Shown here piece by piece: positions 1 to 7,480 of a stretch of DNA of 43,421 nucleotides (the stretch's first letter is position 1; each line of letters begins with the position of its first letter). Position numbers and translations under genes: made by a program. The DNA is from Cacconaster sp045642485 (GTDB lineage: Bacteria; Bacteroidota; Bacteroidia; Bacteroidales; UBA932), in contig JAZUIV010000068.1 in NCBI GenBank assembly GCA_045642485.1, positions 1 to 43,421 of the forward strand, written 5' to 3'. The notes beneath the pieces were generated by a model. It searched no databases. It had not been told where the DNA came from and worked only from the letters and a program-made list of their open reading frames with translations.

Positions 1-303
1 GTCGCTGAAATGCTTTCTTACATTGCAGAGGTATCACTACTGCAGAACTTCAAGGAAATAGATTGGGACGACAAGGCCCAAATTGAGGCCGTAGAGGACT
101 TTGACAGCATCAGGATGACAATTGCATTGCTGAGCTATTTCACCGTCTTTGTGAACGAGAATTTCACGGAAGATGACTTCGTTCATCTGTTTGCTGACAG
201 TCTCACATACTATCAAGATACCTGCCGGGAAAGAATGGGCCAGCTGCACGAGGAAGGCGAAGGATGGAAGAATGCTTTCTCCGGATGCCTGTTCGTCAGA
301 TAG
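1..303 (+). CDS. Hypothetical acidic protein, probably partial at the left edge
   Basis: The reading frame is open from the first base of the window and ends at TAG 301-303. An ATG at position 10 is a possible start, but the frame continues upstream of it, so this is probably the C-terminal part of a longer protein. The visible 97-100 residues are acidic, mostly helical in character and rich in aromatic residues. I see no signal peptide, membrane segment or known motif and do not recognise the family. Its 3' end overlaps the convergent amidase gene by 8 nt. Confidence 0.5.
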   Translation, partial: VAEMLSYIAEVSLLQNFKEIDWDDKAQIEAVEDFDSIRMTIALLSYFTVFVNENFTEDDFVHLFADSLTYYQDTCRERMGQLHEEGEGWKNAFSGCLFVR

Positions 304-889
304 TAGCCAGATAATTCACAATCCCTTCAACGTGCGTCTTCACGAGTGCTGACAGAGCTTCTTCAGTCTGGAGCCAGCGACATTCCTTCTCATTGGTCAT
401 AAAGCCGTTCTCTGATAAAACGCAAGCGCAGAGGGTCCCTCTCAGGATCTTGAAGTCTTCCTCGAAGTCGATATCACCGTCCGAGAAGTCTGCTCTCATT
501 TTCATCGCAGGCAGGTTCGTCTTGGCTGCTTCGGCGATGGCTGTTGCGAGTTCATCAGCAGCTGTGTTTCCCTTGGATGTGTAGATGGCCCATCCGGATG
601 CTTTCGTCCATTCATAGCCGTTTCCGTGGGCATTGAAGTGGATGCTGACGCAGATTGCGTTATTCTTTCCGTGGAGCAGGCACCAGGCATTTACACGTCG
701 GCAGCGCTCGGTGAGAGATATATCGTCATCCTCCGGAACCAGGAGTTCTGCATCATAGCCAAGTTCCTTGAGTTTTGATGTGACGCGACGTGCGACGATG
801 CGATTGTAGTAGTATTCGCGGAATTCGCCGTCAGGGGAACGTTTGCCGGCCGTGAATTGGCCATGACCATTGTCGATAAAGATTTTCAT
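296..889 (-). CDS. N-acetylmuramoyl-L-alanine amidase (Amidase_3 family)
   Basis: This 197-residue protein is a single Amidase_3 domain, a zinc enzyme family that cleaves the amide bond between N-acetylmuramic acid and the stem peptide of peptidoglycan. The N-terminal DNGHG motif supplies the first zinc histidine (His9), SIHFNAHG supplies the second, and the glutamate of VLSENGFMTN near residue 160 matches the catalytic glutamate. There is no signal peptide, so it is either cytoplasmic or leaves the cell by another route. Small signal-less amidases of this type are common in Bacteroidales and are also used by phages, but no phage genes are seen here. A -7 box lies about 40 nt upstream of the ATG. 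It stands alone as a transcription unit. Confidence 0.88.
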   Translation of the reverse strand: MKIFIDNGHGQFTAGKRSPDGEFREYYYNRIVARRVTSKLKELGYDAELLVPEDDDISLTERCRRVNAWCLLHGKNNAICVSIHFNAHGNGYEWTKASGWAIYTSKGNTAADELATAIAEAAKTNLPAMKMRADFSDGDIDFEEDFKILRGTLCACVLSENGFMTNEKECRWLQTEEALSALVKTHVEGIVNYLATI

Positions 890-928
890 TTTGCTGTGGT
901 GTTATACACAGCTCAACGATTCCGAATG

Positions 929-936
929 CAAAGATA
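929..936 (-). promoter_or_regulatory. Bacteroidetes -7 promoter box for the amidase gene
   Basis: The minus strand reads TATCTTTG, a full match to the TAnnTTTG consensus. The expected transcript start is near 925, giving a 5' UTR of about 35 nt before the ATG at 889. Confidence 0.6.
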
Positions 937-970
937 GCAACTTTGGCGGAGAGGCAGCCCGTGAGGGTGG

Positions 971-1025
971 CGGAAAGTGTCGGCTCCTGAGCCTGCTTGA
1001 GCTCGGGAGCCGGGTACGCTTTCCG
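971..1025. other. Long imperfect hairpin in an intergenic region
   Basis: CGGAAAG (971-977) pairs with CTTTCCG (1019-1025), and inside it CGGCTCCTGAGC (981-992) pairs with GCTCGGGAGCCG (1001-1012) with a single mismatch. A smaller GC-rich hairpin (CGGAC/GTCCG) follows near 1034-1051. No gene is seen in 890-1276. The structure could be a terminator relic, part of an RNA, or a dispersed repeat; no U-run follows it on either strand. Confidence 0.45.
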
Positions 1026-1107
1026 ACATTCCGGCGGACGCGAGTCCGACGGAACTGACGGTATAGGGGAATGTCAATCAGATGTGAGAGAATTAAAGAA
1101 TTATCGC

Positions 1108-1115
1108 TACATTTG
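1108..1115 (+). promoter_or_regulatory. Possible -7 box facing a gene-free, structured stretch
   Basis: TACATTTG matches TAnnTTTG on the plus strand, but no convincing -33 element lies 19-20 nt upstream. No coding region follows. The downstream 150 nt contain two strong hairpins (1162-1190 and 1245-1274), so a small RNA is possible. Confidence 0.3.
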
Positions 1116-1161
1116 CATTGAAGTGAGTCCGCCATACGGATTTGCTTTAAAAGTCGAAAAG

Positions 1162-1190
1162 GCCCAGAAGCAGCGATTGCTCCTGGGCTG
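1162..1190 (-). terminator. Strong intergenic hairpin, possible minus-strand terminator
   Basis: GCCCAG pairs with CTGGGC and an inner AGCA pairs with TGCT. On the minus strand the hairpin is followed by a short T-rich stretch (CCTTTTCGACTTTT), which fits a second terminator behind tRNA-Cys. It could also be the 3' domain of a small RNA read on the plus strand. Confidence 0.35.
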
Positions 1191-1244
1191 ATTCGTTAAA
1201 GGATTTTCAATTTGTAGGAAAGTTGTAGGAAAATTTGAAATTGA

Positions 1245-1274
1245 AAATGCCCCTCAGATATCTGAGAGGCATTT
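1245..1274 (-). terminator. Hairpin terminator behind tRNA-Cys
   Basis: AAATGCC and GGCATTT flank a CTCAGATATCTGAG palindrome, forming a nearly perfect stem that starts 2 nt after the encoded CCA of tRNA-Cys. On the minus strand it ends in TTTTC, a weak U-tract. Confidence 0.6.
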
Positions 1275-1276
1275 GC

Positions 1277-1350
1277 TGGAGGTGCGAAGCGGAATCGGAC
1301 CGCTGTAGCAGGTTTTGCAGACCTGTGCCTAACCACTCGGCCATCGCACC
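1277..1350 (-). tRNA. tRNA-Cys (anticodon GCA)
   Basis: All four arms fold on the minus strand: acceptor GGTGCGA/TCGCACC, D stem GCC/GGC, anticodon stem CAGGT/ACCTG with loop CTGCAAA (GCA, Cys), and T stem AGCGG/CCGCT. The discriminator is U73, the usual identity base for tRNA-Cys, and CCA is encoded in the DNA, unlike in the tRNA-Val and tRNA-Glu genes of this window. The T loop reads TCCGATT, so position 55, nearly always U, is C. Confidence 0.95.
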
Positions 1351-1359
1351 AGCGGACTG

Positions 1360-1367
1360 CAAAGATA
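1360..1367 (-). promoter_or_regulatory. -7 promoter box for tRNA-Cys
   Basis: The minus strand reads TATCTTTG, a full match to TAnnTTTG, 9 nt upstream of the tRNA 5' end. Confidence 0.65.
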
Positions 1368-1392
1368 TGTATTTAATTTTGATTTCCAAAAA

Positions 1393-3132
1393 TCATTTCA
1401 GAATCACGCCTTCTCCCGCCACAATCTGTACTTCGCGGGGGCTGTCCACCTGTGCCACGGTACATCCCTTTTCATCTCTGCTCACCTTGACGGTGATATT
1501 CCCGTACGGGGTGGGATAGGTCCCTTCCGCCCATTCAAGATCCCCCAGATGAGGTTCTATGCAGACTTTCCTGCACCCCGGCTCCAATATCCTGACACCC
1601 AGGATGTGATGGCTCATCCACGGAGTGGGGCCGGAAGCCCAGCCGTGGCACAGGCTGTGGCGGAAACTGAGATAACAGTAATCCCCGAAATCTCCGTGTA
1701 CGTCCTTCTTGCCGGCAACAGGCATCTCGTCGATTCTGAACGCATTGTCCATCCAGTCCAGATTGAAATCCTCCCAGAACGAGGTGGCGCCCATATCGAG
1801 CATTCCTCCCCAGAACTGTCTTATTATATCGACAGCCTCCTGATATCTCCCGGCCATCGCAAGAGCCTCAAGCATATAGTACCCGTAGAAAGTGGAGAAT
1901 CCCTGTGCCCCACCTGCTGAAACGACCTCTTCGCAGGCCTGCCCGGCAGGCATAAGACCGGCGAGCGCCATAAGGGCTGCACTCTGTTTCAGATTGTTGT
2001 GCGGTTCAACGGCTTTGAGAAGCCTACCCCGTATCTTCGTTGCCAGGGACGCATATTTTTCATCCCCAAGAGTATCACACAGCCGGGACGCATCCTCAAG
2101 AGCAAGGCAAAGAAGTGCCCTGTATCCTGCCCTGACACCTTCCTGATTGGGAGAGGAAGGCCAGTCCAGAAATATTCTGCCGCCGATATTGATGCTCCCG
2201 TCCTCCCCTGTCAATCCTTCATAGAGATCGAGAAGTCCGGTGATATAGCCGTGATGTTTCCTGACATAGTCAAGATTGCCGTTCTGCATATACCAGTCGT
2301 GCAGAATCACCAGATACCACATCGAGTAGGAACTCATACCGTTCAGCCACTCGGGCAGCGGGAACTGCTCACAGGCCATATCCACGCTGCGGTCTATGAC
2401 ATCGTTGTATCCGAAGACGGCGGCAACTGTTGCCATCTCGGGGTGCATATCCCCCAGCCATATCAGGCGGTCCCGCTTGATTCCGTCCCATATATATTCC
2501 TGCATATTGAGATGGGTGGTCCAGGCTCCGGTCCGCCAGATTGAATTGAGCCTTTCGTCATTGCACCGGAAAGAGCCCTGATACGGAATGTCCCTCCACC
2601 GGAGAATGGCCGTGGCTTCCCTCATCTCAAGGGTGCATCCGGTCTCAAGAAGATCTATCCTGACGAAACGGAAACCGGTGTTGCCCAGTTCTATGGAGCC
2701 GTCGCGGGGAATCTTCATCACGATGTCCCTCATTGCGTGGTCGTCCGTGGAATGTCCGGCAATCCAGTCCGTGTCGCACACCTCGCTGCAGGTTTCGGAA
2801 ACGGACTCCCCGAAACGTATCCTCACCAGCTTCGGATAGCGTTCGTAGCCGGCCATCACAAGTTTGAGGCCTCCGTGAAGTTCCTTTCCGTAGTCCAGAA
2901 TGACCGATGCCGTATCCCCGGGTGTCGTGACCATTTCGCACATACGGCCCCCTATCATCGCGGCCTGCCCGGACCCCTCCAGAAGCAGGGCTTCCGCATC
3001 CTTGACACTACCTCCCGTCCAGACTATCCTTGTCGGAGTGATGAATTTCCGGTCTATAATATCCTTGCGGTCCGCCCTGGAGGCGAAAGAGACCGCAATC
3101 AGGAGAATCAAAATAAGATAAAGTCTTTTCAT
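1393..3132 (-). CDS. GH78-type alpha-L-rhamnosidase-like protein
   Basis: This 579-residue secreted protein has an N-terminal signal peptide (about residues 1-20), a beta-sandwich region to about residue 180, and then a six-hairpin (alpha/alpha)6 barrel typical of bacterial alpha-L-rhamnosidases, which release terminal rhamnose from glycans. The hallmark stretch WDGIKRDRLIWLGD lies at about residues 215-228. In characterised GH78 enzymes the catalytic acid of the equivalent R-E-R motif is Glu; here it is Asp (RDR), a change I believe also occurs in a Bacteroidales subgroup, so the substrate is less certain. Later barrel motifs SFWEDF and HSLCHGWASGP are present. The start codon overlaps the stop of the upstream GH92/GH99-like gene by 4 nt, so the two are translationally coupled and probably act on one glycan. 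Confidence 0.82.
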   Translation of the reverse strand: MKRLYLILILLIAVSFASRADRKDIIDRKFITPTRIVWTGGSVKDAEALLLEGSGQAAMIGGRMCEMVTTPGDTASVILDYGKELHGGLKLVMAGYERYPKLVRIRFGESVSETCSEVCDTDWIAGHSTDDHAMRDIVMKIPRDGSIELGNTGFRFVRIDLLETGCTLEMREATAILRWRDIPYQGSFRCNDERLNSIWRTGAWTTHLNMQEYIWDGIKRDRLIWLGDMHPEMATVAAVFGYNDVIDRSVDMACEQFPLPEWLNGMSSYSMWYLVILHDWYMQNGNLDYVRKHHGYITGLLDLYEGLTGEDGSINIGGRIFLDWPSSPNQEGVRAGYRALLCLALEDASRLCDTLGDEKYASLATKIRGRLLKAVEPHNNLKQSAALMALAGLMPAGQACEEVVSAGGAQGFSTFYGYYMLEALAMAGRYQEAVDIIRQFWGGMLDMGATSFWEDFNLDWMDNAFRIDEMPVAGKKDVHGDFGDYCYLSFRHSLCHGWASGPTPWMSHHILGVRILEPGCRKVCIEPHLGDLEWAEGTYPTPYGNITVKVSRDEKGCTVAQVDSPREVQIVAGEGVILK

Positions 3133-6100
3133 TTTGCAACCTTTTGAAATTCCTTGAGTCTTCTTGAAGCCTGTCCCACTATCGTGAGATATCTGTCGGA
3201 GGGTACGCCGTCTTCGAGCGGAACCAGTACGGCCCCCGGCCTGGGGACCGGCACCTCGCGGGCTATCTTGAAGATTGCGGTACCTTCATTTACCTCGTCG
3301 AACATCGAGACGTAGATGCTCTTGCATCCGGCCTCCAGACAGGCGTCAATCTGCCTCTGGAGGAACTCCCCTCCCCTGCGGGCAACGGAGTCACCGGCAC
3401 CCGGGCTCAGATTCTCCCAACTGAAGCCGGGCCAGACGTCGCCGGCAAAGTCAATTCCGTGCTCCTCACACCACTTCACATCTTCGGGTATTATCTTCCT
3501 GAATTCATCAAAAGTCTCATTGTCGGACCTTCCCACATACCACGGCATAATTATATCTGCCTCGGCAAGGTAGCCGTAAAATCTGTCATCCTTCCGGACA
3601 TCCTCTCCCATCTCACGCCAATAGGTAGGTACACCGAGCATTATGCTGTATCCGCGCTCCTTGAGTCCGCTGATAATCTTTTCGGTTTCATCAAGATAAT
3701 ATGCCGGCCTATCTACAAAGCCCACACCCCAGACAACGACAAGGGGCTTGCCGTTGTGCCACAGATAGGAGGGACGGGACTCGTGGTCGAACAGATTGTA
3801 ACGGGCGTTCAGAGCGTCAATGTCCTGAAGAAGCACATCGGCCATCGTTCCCTCCTTTCCGGAAGAGAGGTCATACATCACGCATATTGCCCTGTCGTAG
3901 CGCTCGGCGCAGGACATCGCATTGTCCATAACCTTGATAAAATGTTCCCGGTTGCTTTCCGATATATGGGCCAGGAATCTCTGCATGAACACTCCATCAA
4001 GACCATACTCCTTCATCCAGCGGAAATGCACGTCCACAGTGCTGTAGTCCGCTGCCGAAAACACCCTCGGGCTGCTGCCGTCGGCCATCTTGCCCGGCAG
4101 AGGATAAGTCTCCGTATATTCGAGCACGTCGGGCATCATATCCACTTGATACGTTCCGTCCGGCCTGGCATATCCTCCGGCATACTCGGACCCAACCTCC
4201 TCGGGAGAATAGAACCATCCCTGATAGCCGGCCATCACAAGTCCCTTGTAGGAATCATAACTGATGGAGGACTTCACACCCCATTCCTTGTTGGGAAGAG
4301 GGCCCATCTCAAGTTCCAGAACACCGCCGGCAACAATGTCGGAATGGCTGATTGTCGGCTCGTTCCAGGGTTTGCCGTTGAGAGTGGCGCTCTGGATGTA
4401 TTTGTTGTCCTTCGACACGTTGTTGGCCTTGACCCCGAAGGTCCTGCCGTCCGGAAGATGGATGAGAGCCTCCTCAAACAGAGGGCTGCCGATGCTGTAT
4501 TCGGGTTTTCCGGGGCATACGGGGAAGAAACCAAGACTGGAAAAGACTACAAAGGAGGTCAGTCCACCGCCGTCCTCATCACCCGGCATTCCCATATAGT
4601 CGTTGCGGAACCAGTTGTCAAGCATCTGACGCACACGCTTCTGGGTTTTCCAGGGAGCTCCGGCGAAATTATAGAGATAAGGCACGTGAAGAGACGGCTC
4701 GTTGCCCATAGAGAACTGCCCCACGTTGCCGGTGTGGTCCGGCATCTTGGCATAAAAGTCATATTTGTCCATCCCCAGAGGCTCTGCGAACATACTGTCG
4801 AGCTGGGCCACGAAACGGTTGTCCCCTCCCATCAGGGATATCAGGTCATATACATTATGCTGGACGTCCCAGCGATATACCCAGGCATTGTTCTCATCGT
4901 AATATTCGCGGGCTCCCATTCCGCCGGGGAAGTTATAGTCGAAAGGCTCGATGAACCTGCCCTTCGAGTCCTTCGGGTGGAAGAATCCTGTCTTGCTGTT
5001 GAAGAGGTTGCGGTAGTCGAAGGAATGTTTGAAGAAATATTCCGATTCGGCAAGAAGTTTATTGTCGGACGACTTGTCGAATGCCGCTCTGAGCAGTTCT
5101 GAGGCGGCCCAGCAGTCATACGAAGTTCCGGTTGTCACGGGGATGGGCTGGCGCTTCTCGAATTCGTGGACATTGGGATCGGTCTCCTTCTCCCCTTCAA
5201 GAAGGGCTGGAAGATAGCCGTTCTCCCAATAGAAACCGTCCAACTGCCCTGCGGGAGCGTTGCTCCAGGGGACTACGGTCCTTGTCCTCAGGCTGGTGGA
5301 GGCCGCAGTAGCGGCTTTATGGATATCCACGTCAAGCCCCTTGGCAACGGCATCCGCGAGGGAGCCGATGGTGTGGCAGCAGTTCATACCGCGCCCCGCA
5401 CCGCTTACGCCGGGGAAGCAGGGCAGCCATCCGTGGCTGTTCTCATCGGACATCCTCAGATATGACGCAAGTATATCCTCCTCAAGTGAAGGGTCAACTA
5501 TGGTGCGGAGAGGATGCGCCGAATGGTATGTATCCCACAACCAGTCGTCCGTATAATAAGGAGTGCCGCCGTCCTGATGCACCTGACGGTCTTCACCGCT
5601 CCAGTACTGCCCGTCCTCACTCATACAGACAGGTCTTTCGAGTGTCCTGTAATATGAAGTGTAGAATACGGTCAGGTCATCCTCACCCCCCCCTTTGACT
5701 TCAAGGCGACCGAGAGCCCCGTTCCATATCCTGCGCCCTTCGGCGGCCACTGCATCGAGGTCATACCCGACGATTTCCCTGTCAAGATTCTTCCGGGCCT
5801 GTTCCACGCTTATAAATGAAACTCCGTAACGGATATTCAGGGAAGGCGCGTTGAAGACAAGTTCCACTGACCCGTTCCCGGCCGGAGCCGATGAGGCCGG
5901 TGCCTTGTCGAACTCGGCGTATATGTATGCCTTGGTCTCTCCGCCGCAAGCGGTCCACCCCTTCACGGACTGACCCTCAACCGACATATCCCCGCCAAGG
6001 CCGTTGAAACTCAGTTTCAAAGGCTCGCCTGTCCGGCTGGCGATTTCATACAGCGCGGACTGATGGGATGCGGCGAATCTGGAATGTATGGTGGATTCGG

Positions 6101-6437
6101 CAAGTTCCGTCTCGTAGAGATAGGGCGTAATGTGCTCGTTGTCATAATTGAGTTTCAATCCGGGGAAACCGATGAACAGGGGCGCCTCAGAGCGGTGGCT
6201 CACCACAAGCAGAGGAAGCCCTTCCACATATTCGTCGGTTATCTGCCGGCGCATGGGGAACACCCTGAGCATCGAGTGGGGCAGACTGACGGTAGGGTAC
6301 ACAGGCACAAGCAGATGGCTGATGTTGCCGATGTAGGGATTCACGTAATCTACGGGTTCTTTTTGCTGGCGGCATCCCGCCGCTACGGTTGCGGCCAGTG
6401 CGGCCGACACAAGTATTTTCGATATAAAGGTCTTCAT
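3129..6437 (-). CDS. GH92 alpha-mannosidase fused to a GH99-like domain, lipoprotein
   Basis: This 1102-residue lipoprotein (lipobox ending at Cys22) carries two glycosidase domains. Residues about 28-720 form a GH92 domain, a calcium-dependent exo-alpha-mannosidase family; it shows TDDWLWDTYHSAHPL near 296-310, GNEPSLHVPYLY with Glu580 in the position of the general acid, and GDEDGGG with Asp620/Asp622 in the position of the catalytic bases. Residues about 725-1102 match the GH71/GH99-like family; MFDEVNEGT contains Glu1048 and Glu1051 in the ExxE spacing of the GH99 catalytic pair. Characterised GH99 enzymes are endo-acting on alpha-mannosides, so exo- and endo-cleavage may be combined in one chain. 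The ATG at 6437 is chosen because it starts a good lipoprotein signal; an upstream in-frame start at 6482 would spoil it. The gene leads an operon with the GH78-type gene. Confidence 0.87.
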   Translation of the reverse strand: MKTFISKILVSAALAATVAAGCRQQKEPVDYVNPYIGNISHLLVPVYPTVSLPHSMLRVFPMRRQITDEYVEGLPLLVVSHRSEAPLFIGFPGLKLNYDNEHITPYLYETELAESTIHSRFAASHQSALYEIASRTGEPLKLSFNGLGGDMSVEGQSVKGWTACGGETKAYIYAEFDKAPASSAPAGNGSVELVFNAPSLNIRYGVSFISVEQARKNLDREIVGYDLDAVAAEGRRIWNGALGRLEVKGGGEDDLTVFYTSYYRTLERPVCMSEDGQYWSGEDRQVHQDGGTPYYTDDWLWDTYHSAHPLRTIVDPSLEEDILASYLRMSDENSHGWLPCFPGVSGAGRGMNCCHTIGSLADAVAKGLDVDIHKAATAASTSLRTRTVVPWSNAPAGQLDGFYWENGYLPALLEGEKETDPNVHEFEKRQPIPVTTGTSYDCWAASELLRAAFDKSSDNKLLAESEYFFKHSFDYRNLFNSKTGFFHPKDSKGRFIEPFDYNFPGGMGAREYYDENNAWVYRWDVQHNVYDLISLMGGDNRFVAQLDSMFAEPLGMDKYDFYAKMPDHTGNVGQFSMGNEPSLHVPYLYNFAGAPWKTQKRVRQMLDNWFRNDYMGMPGDEDGGGLTSFVVFSSLGFFPVCPGKPEYSIGSPLFEEALIHLPDGRTFGVKANNVSKDNKYIQSATLNGKPWNEPTISHSDIVAGGVLELEMGPLPNKEWGVKSSISYDSYKGLVMAGYQGWFYSPEEVGSEYAGGYARPDGTYQVDMMPDVLEYTETYPLPGKMADGSSPRVFSAADYSTVDVHFRWMKEYGLDGVFMQRFLAHISESNREHFIKVMDNAMSCAERYDRAICVMYDLSSGKEGTMADVLLQDIDALNARYNLFDHESRPSYLWHNGKPLVVVWGVGFVDRPAYYLDETEKIISGLKERGYSIMLGVPTYWREMGEDVRKDDRFYGYLAEADIIMPWYVGRSDNETFDEFRKIIPEDVKWCEEHGIDFAGDVWPGFSWENLSPGAGDSVARRGGEFLQRQIDACLEAGCKSIYVSMFDEVNEGTAIFKIAREVPVPRPGAVLVPLEDGVPSDRYLTIVGQASRRLKEFQKVAK

Positions 6438-6442
6438 ACCTG

Positions 6443-6450
6443 CAAAAATA
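6443..6450 (-). promoter_or_regulatory. -7 box directly in front of the GH92/GH99-like start codon
   Basis: The minus strand reads TATTTTTG, a full TAnnTTTG match, with only 5 nt between the box and the ATG. Transcription would start at or next to the start codon, predicting a leaderless or almost leaderless mRNA. Confidence 0.5.
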
Positions 6451-6492
6451 GCCATTATTTTGCAAAAAATCGCCAACAGCACGTGCGTTCGG

Positions 6493-6524
6493 TTTGATAT
6501 TGTAGCACCATTTGAGTAACTTCG
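6493..6524 (+). promoter_or_regulatory. Promoter of the EEP/cyclo-ligase/fucosidase operon
   Basis: TTTG (6493-6496) is followed after 20 nt by TAACTTCG (6517-6524), one base off TAnnTTTG. The predicted start near 6530 gives a leader of about 30 nt. It is divergent from the GH92/GH99-like promoter. Confidence 0.5.
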
Positions 6525-6560
6525 TGTTGTGATTAAGATAGAATCTCAATATTCCAAACT

Positions 6561-7451
6561 ATGAAGAGCATATATGTGATTGCCGCCATTGCGGCGCTTT
6601 TCCTCGGACAGGCAACGGCTTCTTCCCAGGAACCCGGCAAGGAACTTCTTGGCCTCGACCTGACCGTCGTCACCTCCAACGTCCGTTATGACAACGAAGA
6701 GGATGGAGAAAACAGGTGGGACAACAGAAAAGACGCTCTCGCCGCCGAAATTCTTTCAGCAGAGCCTGACATCATCGGAACTCAGGAATGCCTCCACCAT
6801 CAGCGCAATTATCTCAAGAAGAAACTCAAAGGCTACGGTACAGTCGGCGTTGCGCGCGAGGACGGGAAGAAAGACGGCGAATACTCCGCCATCTTCTACC
6901 GCAAGGACCGTTTCAGGGCAATCGAATGTGGCAATTTCTGGCTCAGCGAAACCCCCGATGTACCGAGCCTCGGATGGGATGCCGCCTGCATCCGTATCGC
7001 CAGCTGGGCTTTCCTTGAGGAAAAATCCACGGGAAAACGTTTCTTTTTCGTCAACACTCATCTTGACCACGTCGGTGCCGTGGCACGTCGCGAAGGGGTG
7101 AACCTCCTGTGCAAAAAAGCCAAGGAGATAGGAGGCGACTGCCCGATGATAGTCACCGGAGACTTCAATTCCCAGAAAGAATCGGCCGATATCCAATATG
7201 TGAAGAGCATCGGTCTGATCCACACCCTTGACATAGCAAAGGAGAAAAAAGCGGGCATTGCCAGTTACCACGGATTCAAGGGACTGGAGAATATGGCAAA
7301 ATATATTCCGGAGCAGGCACGGCCGGCTGTGATAGACTACATCTTTATCAGTGAAGGTTCCTGCTCGTATTACGAAATCTTGCCGGAAAAGAGTCCTGAC
7401 GGAAGGTTTGTATCCGACCACTGCCCCGTAACGGCAAAAGTCAGATTATAA
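6561..7451 (+). CDS. Secreted endonuclease/exonuclease/phosphatase family hydrolase
   Basis: This 296-residue protein has a signal peptide of about 22 residues and one EEP domain, the metal-dependent DNase I-like phosphoesterase fold. Visible motifs are TSNVRYDN, GTQECLHHQ (metal-binding Glu), FVNTHLDHVGAVAR (catalytic His), VTGDFNSQ and the C-terminal SDHCPV (catalytic His). Extracytoplasmic members in Bacteroidales are often of unknown substrate, and nucleic acid, phospholipid or sugar phosphate are all possible. It is followed after 29 nt by a paralogue and lies in an operon that ends in a GH29 fucosidase, so a role in glycan or phosphodiester scavenging at the envelope is an inference from context. 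Confidence 0.85.
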   Translation: MKSIYVIAAIAALFLGQATASSQEPGKELLGLDLTVVTSNVRYDNEEDGENRWDNRKDALAAEILSAEPDIIGTQECLHHQRNYLKKKLKGYGTVGVAREDGKKDGEYSAIFYRKDRFRAIECGNFWLSETPDVPSLGWDAACIRIASWAFLEEKSTGKRFFFVNTHLDHVGAVARREGVNLLCKKAKEIGGDCPMIVTGDFNSQKESADIQYVKSIGLIHTLDIAKEKKAGIASYHGFKGLENMAKYIPEQARPAVIDYIFISEGSCSYYEILPEKSPDGRFVSDHCPVTAKVRL

Positions 7452-7480
7452 TTGAAAGAAGGTCCAAAAATCTGTCAGAA

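Noticed and set aside
296..889. A phage lysis gene marking a prophage
   Set aside because: The neighbours are housekeeping and glycan genes; no holin, structural, integrase or attachment features are seen.
3459..5102. A 547-codon open frame on the plus strand opposite the GH92/GH99-like gene
   Set aside because: It is a shadow of a GC-biased gene on the other strand: no family motifs, no promoter or start context, and the minus-strand protein is unambiguous.
6437..6482. An upstream in-frame start for the GH92/GH99-like gene
   Set aside because: It would add 15 residues in front of a well-formed lipoprotein signal and would lie upstream of the -7 box at 6443-6450.
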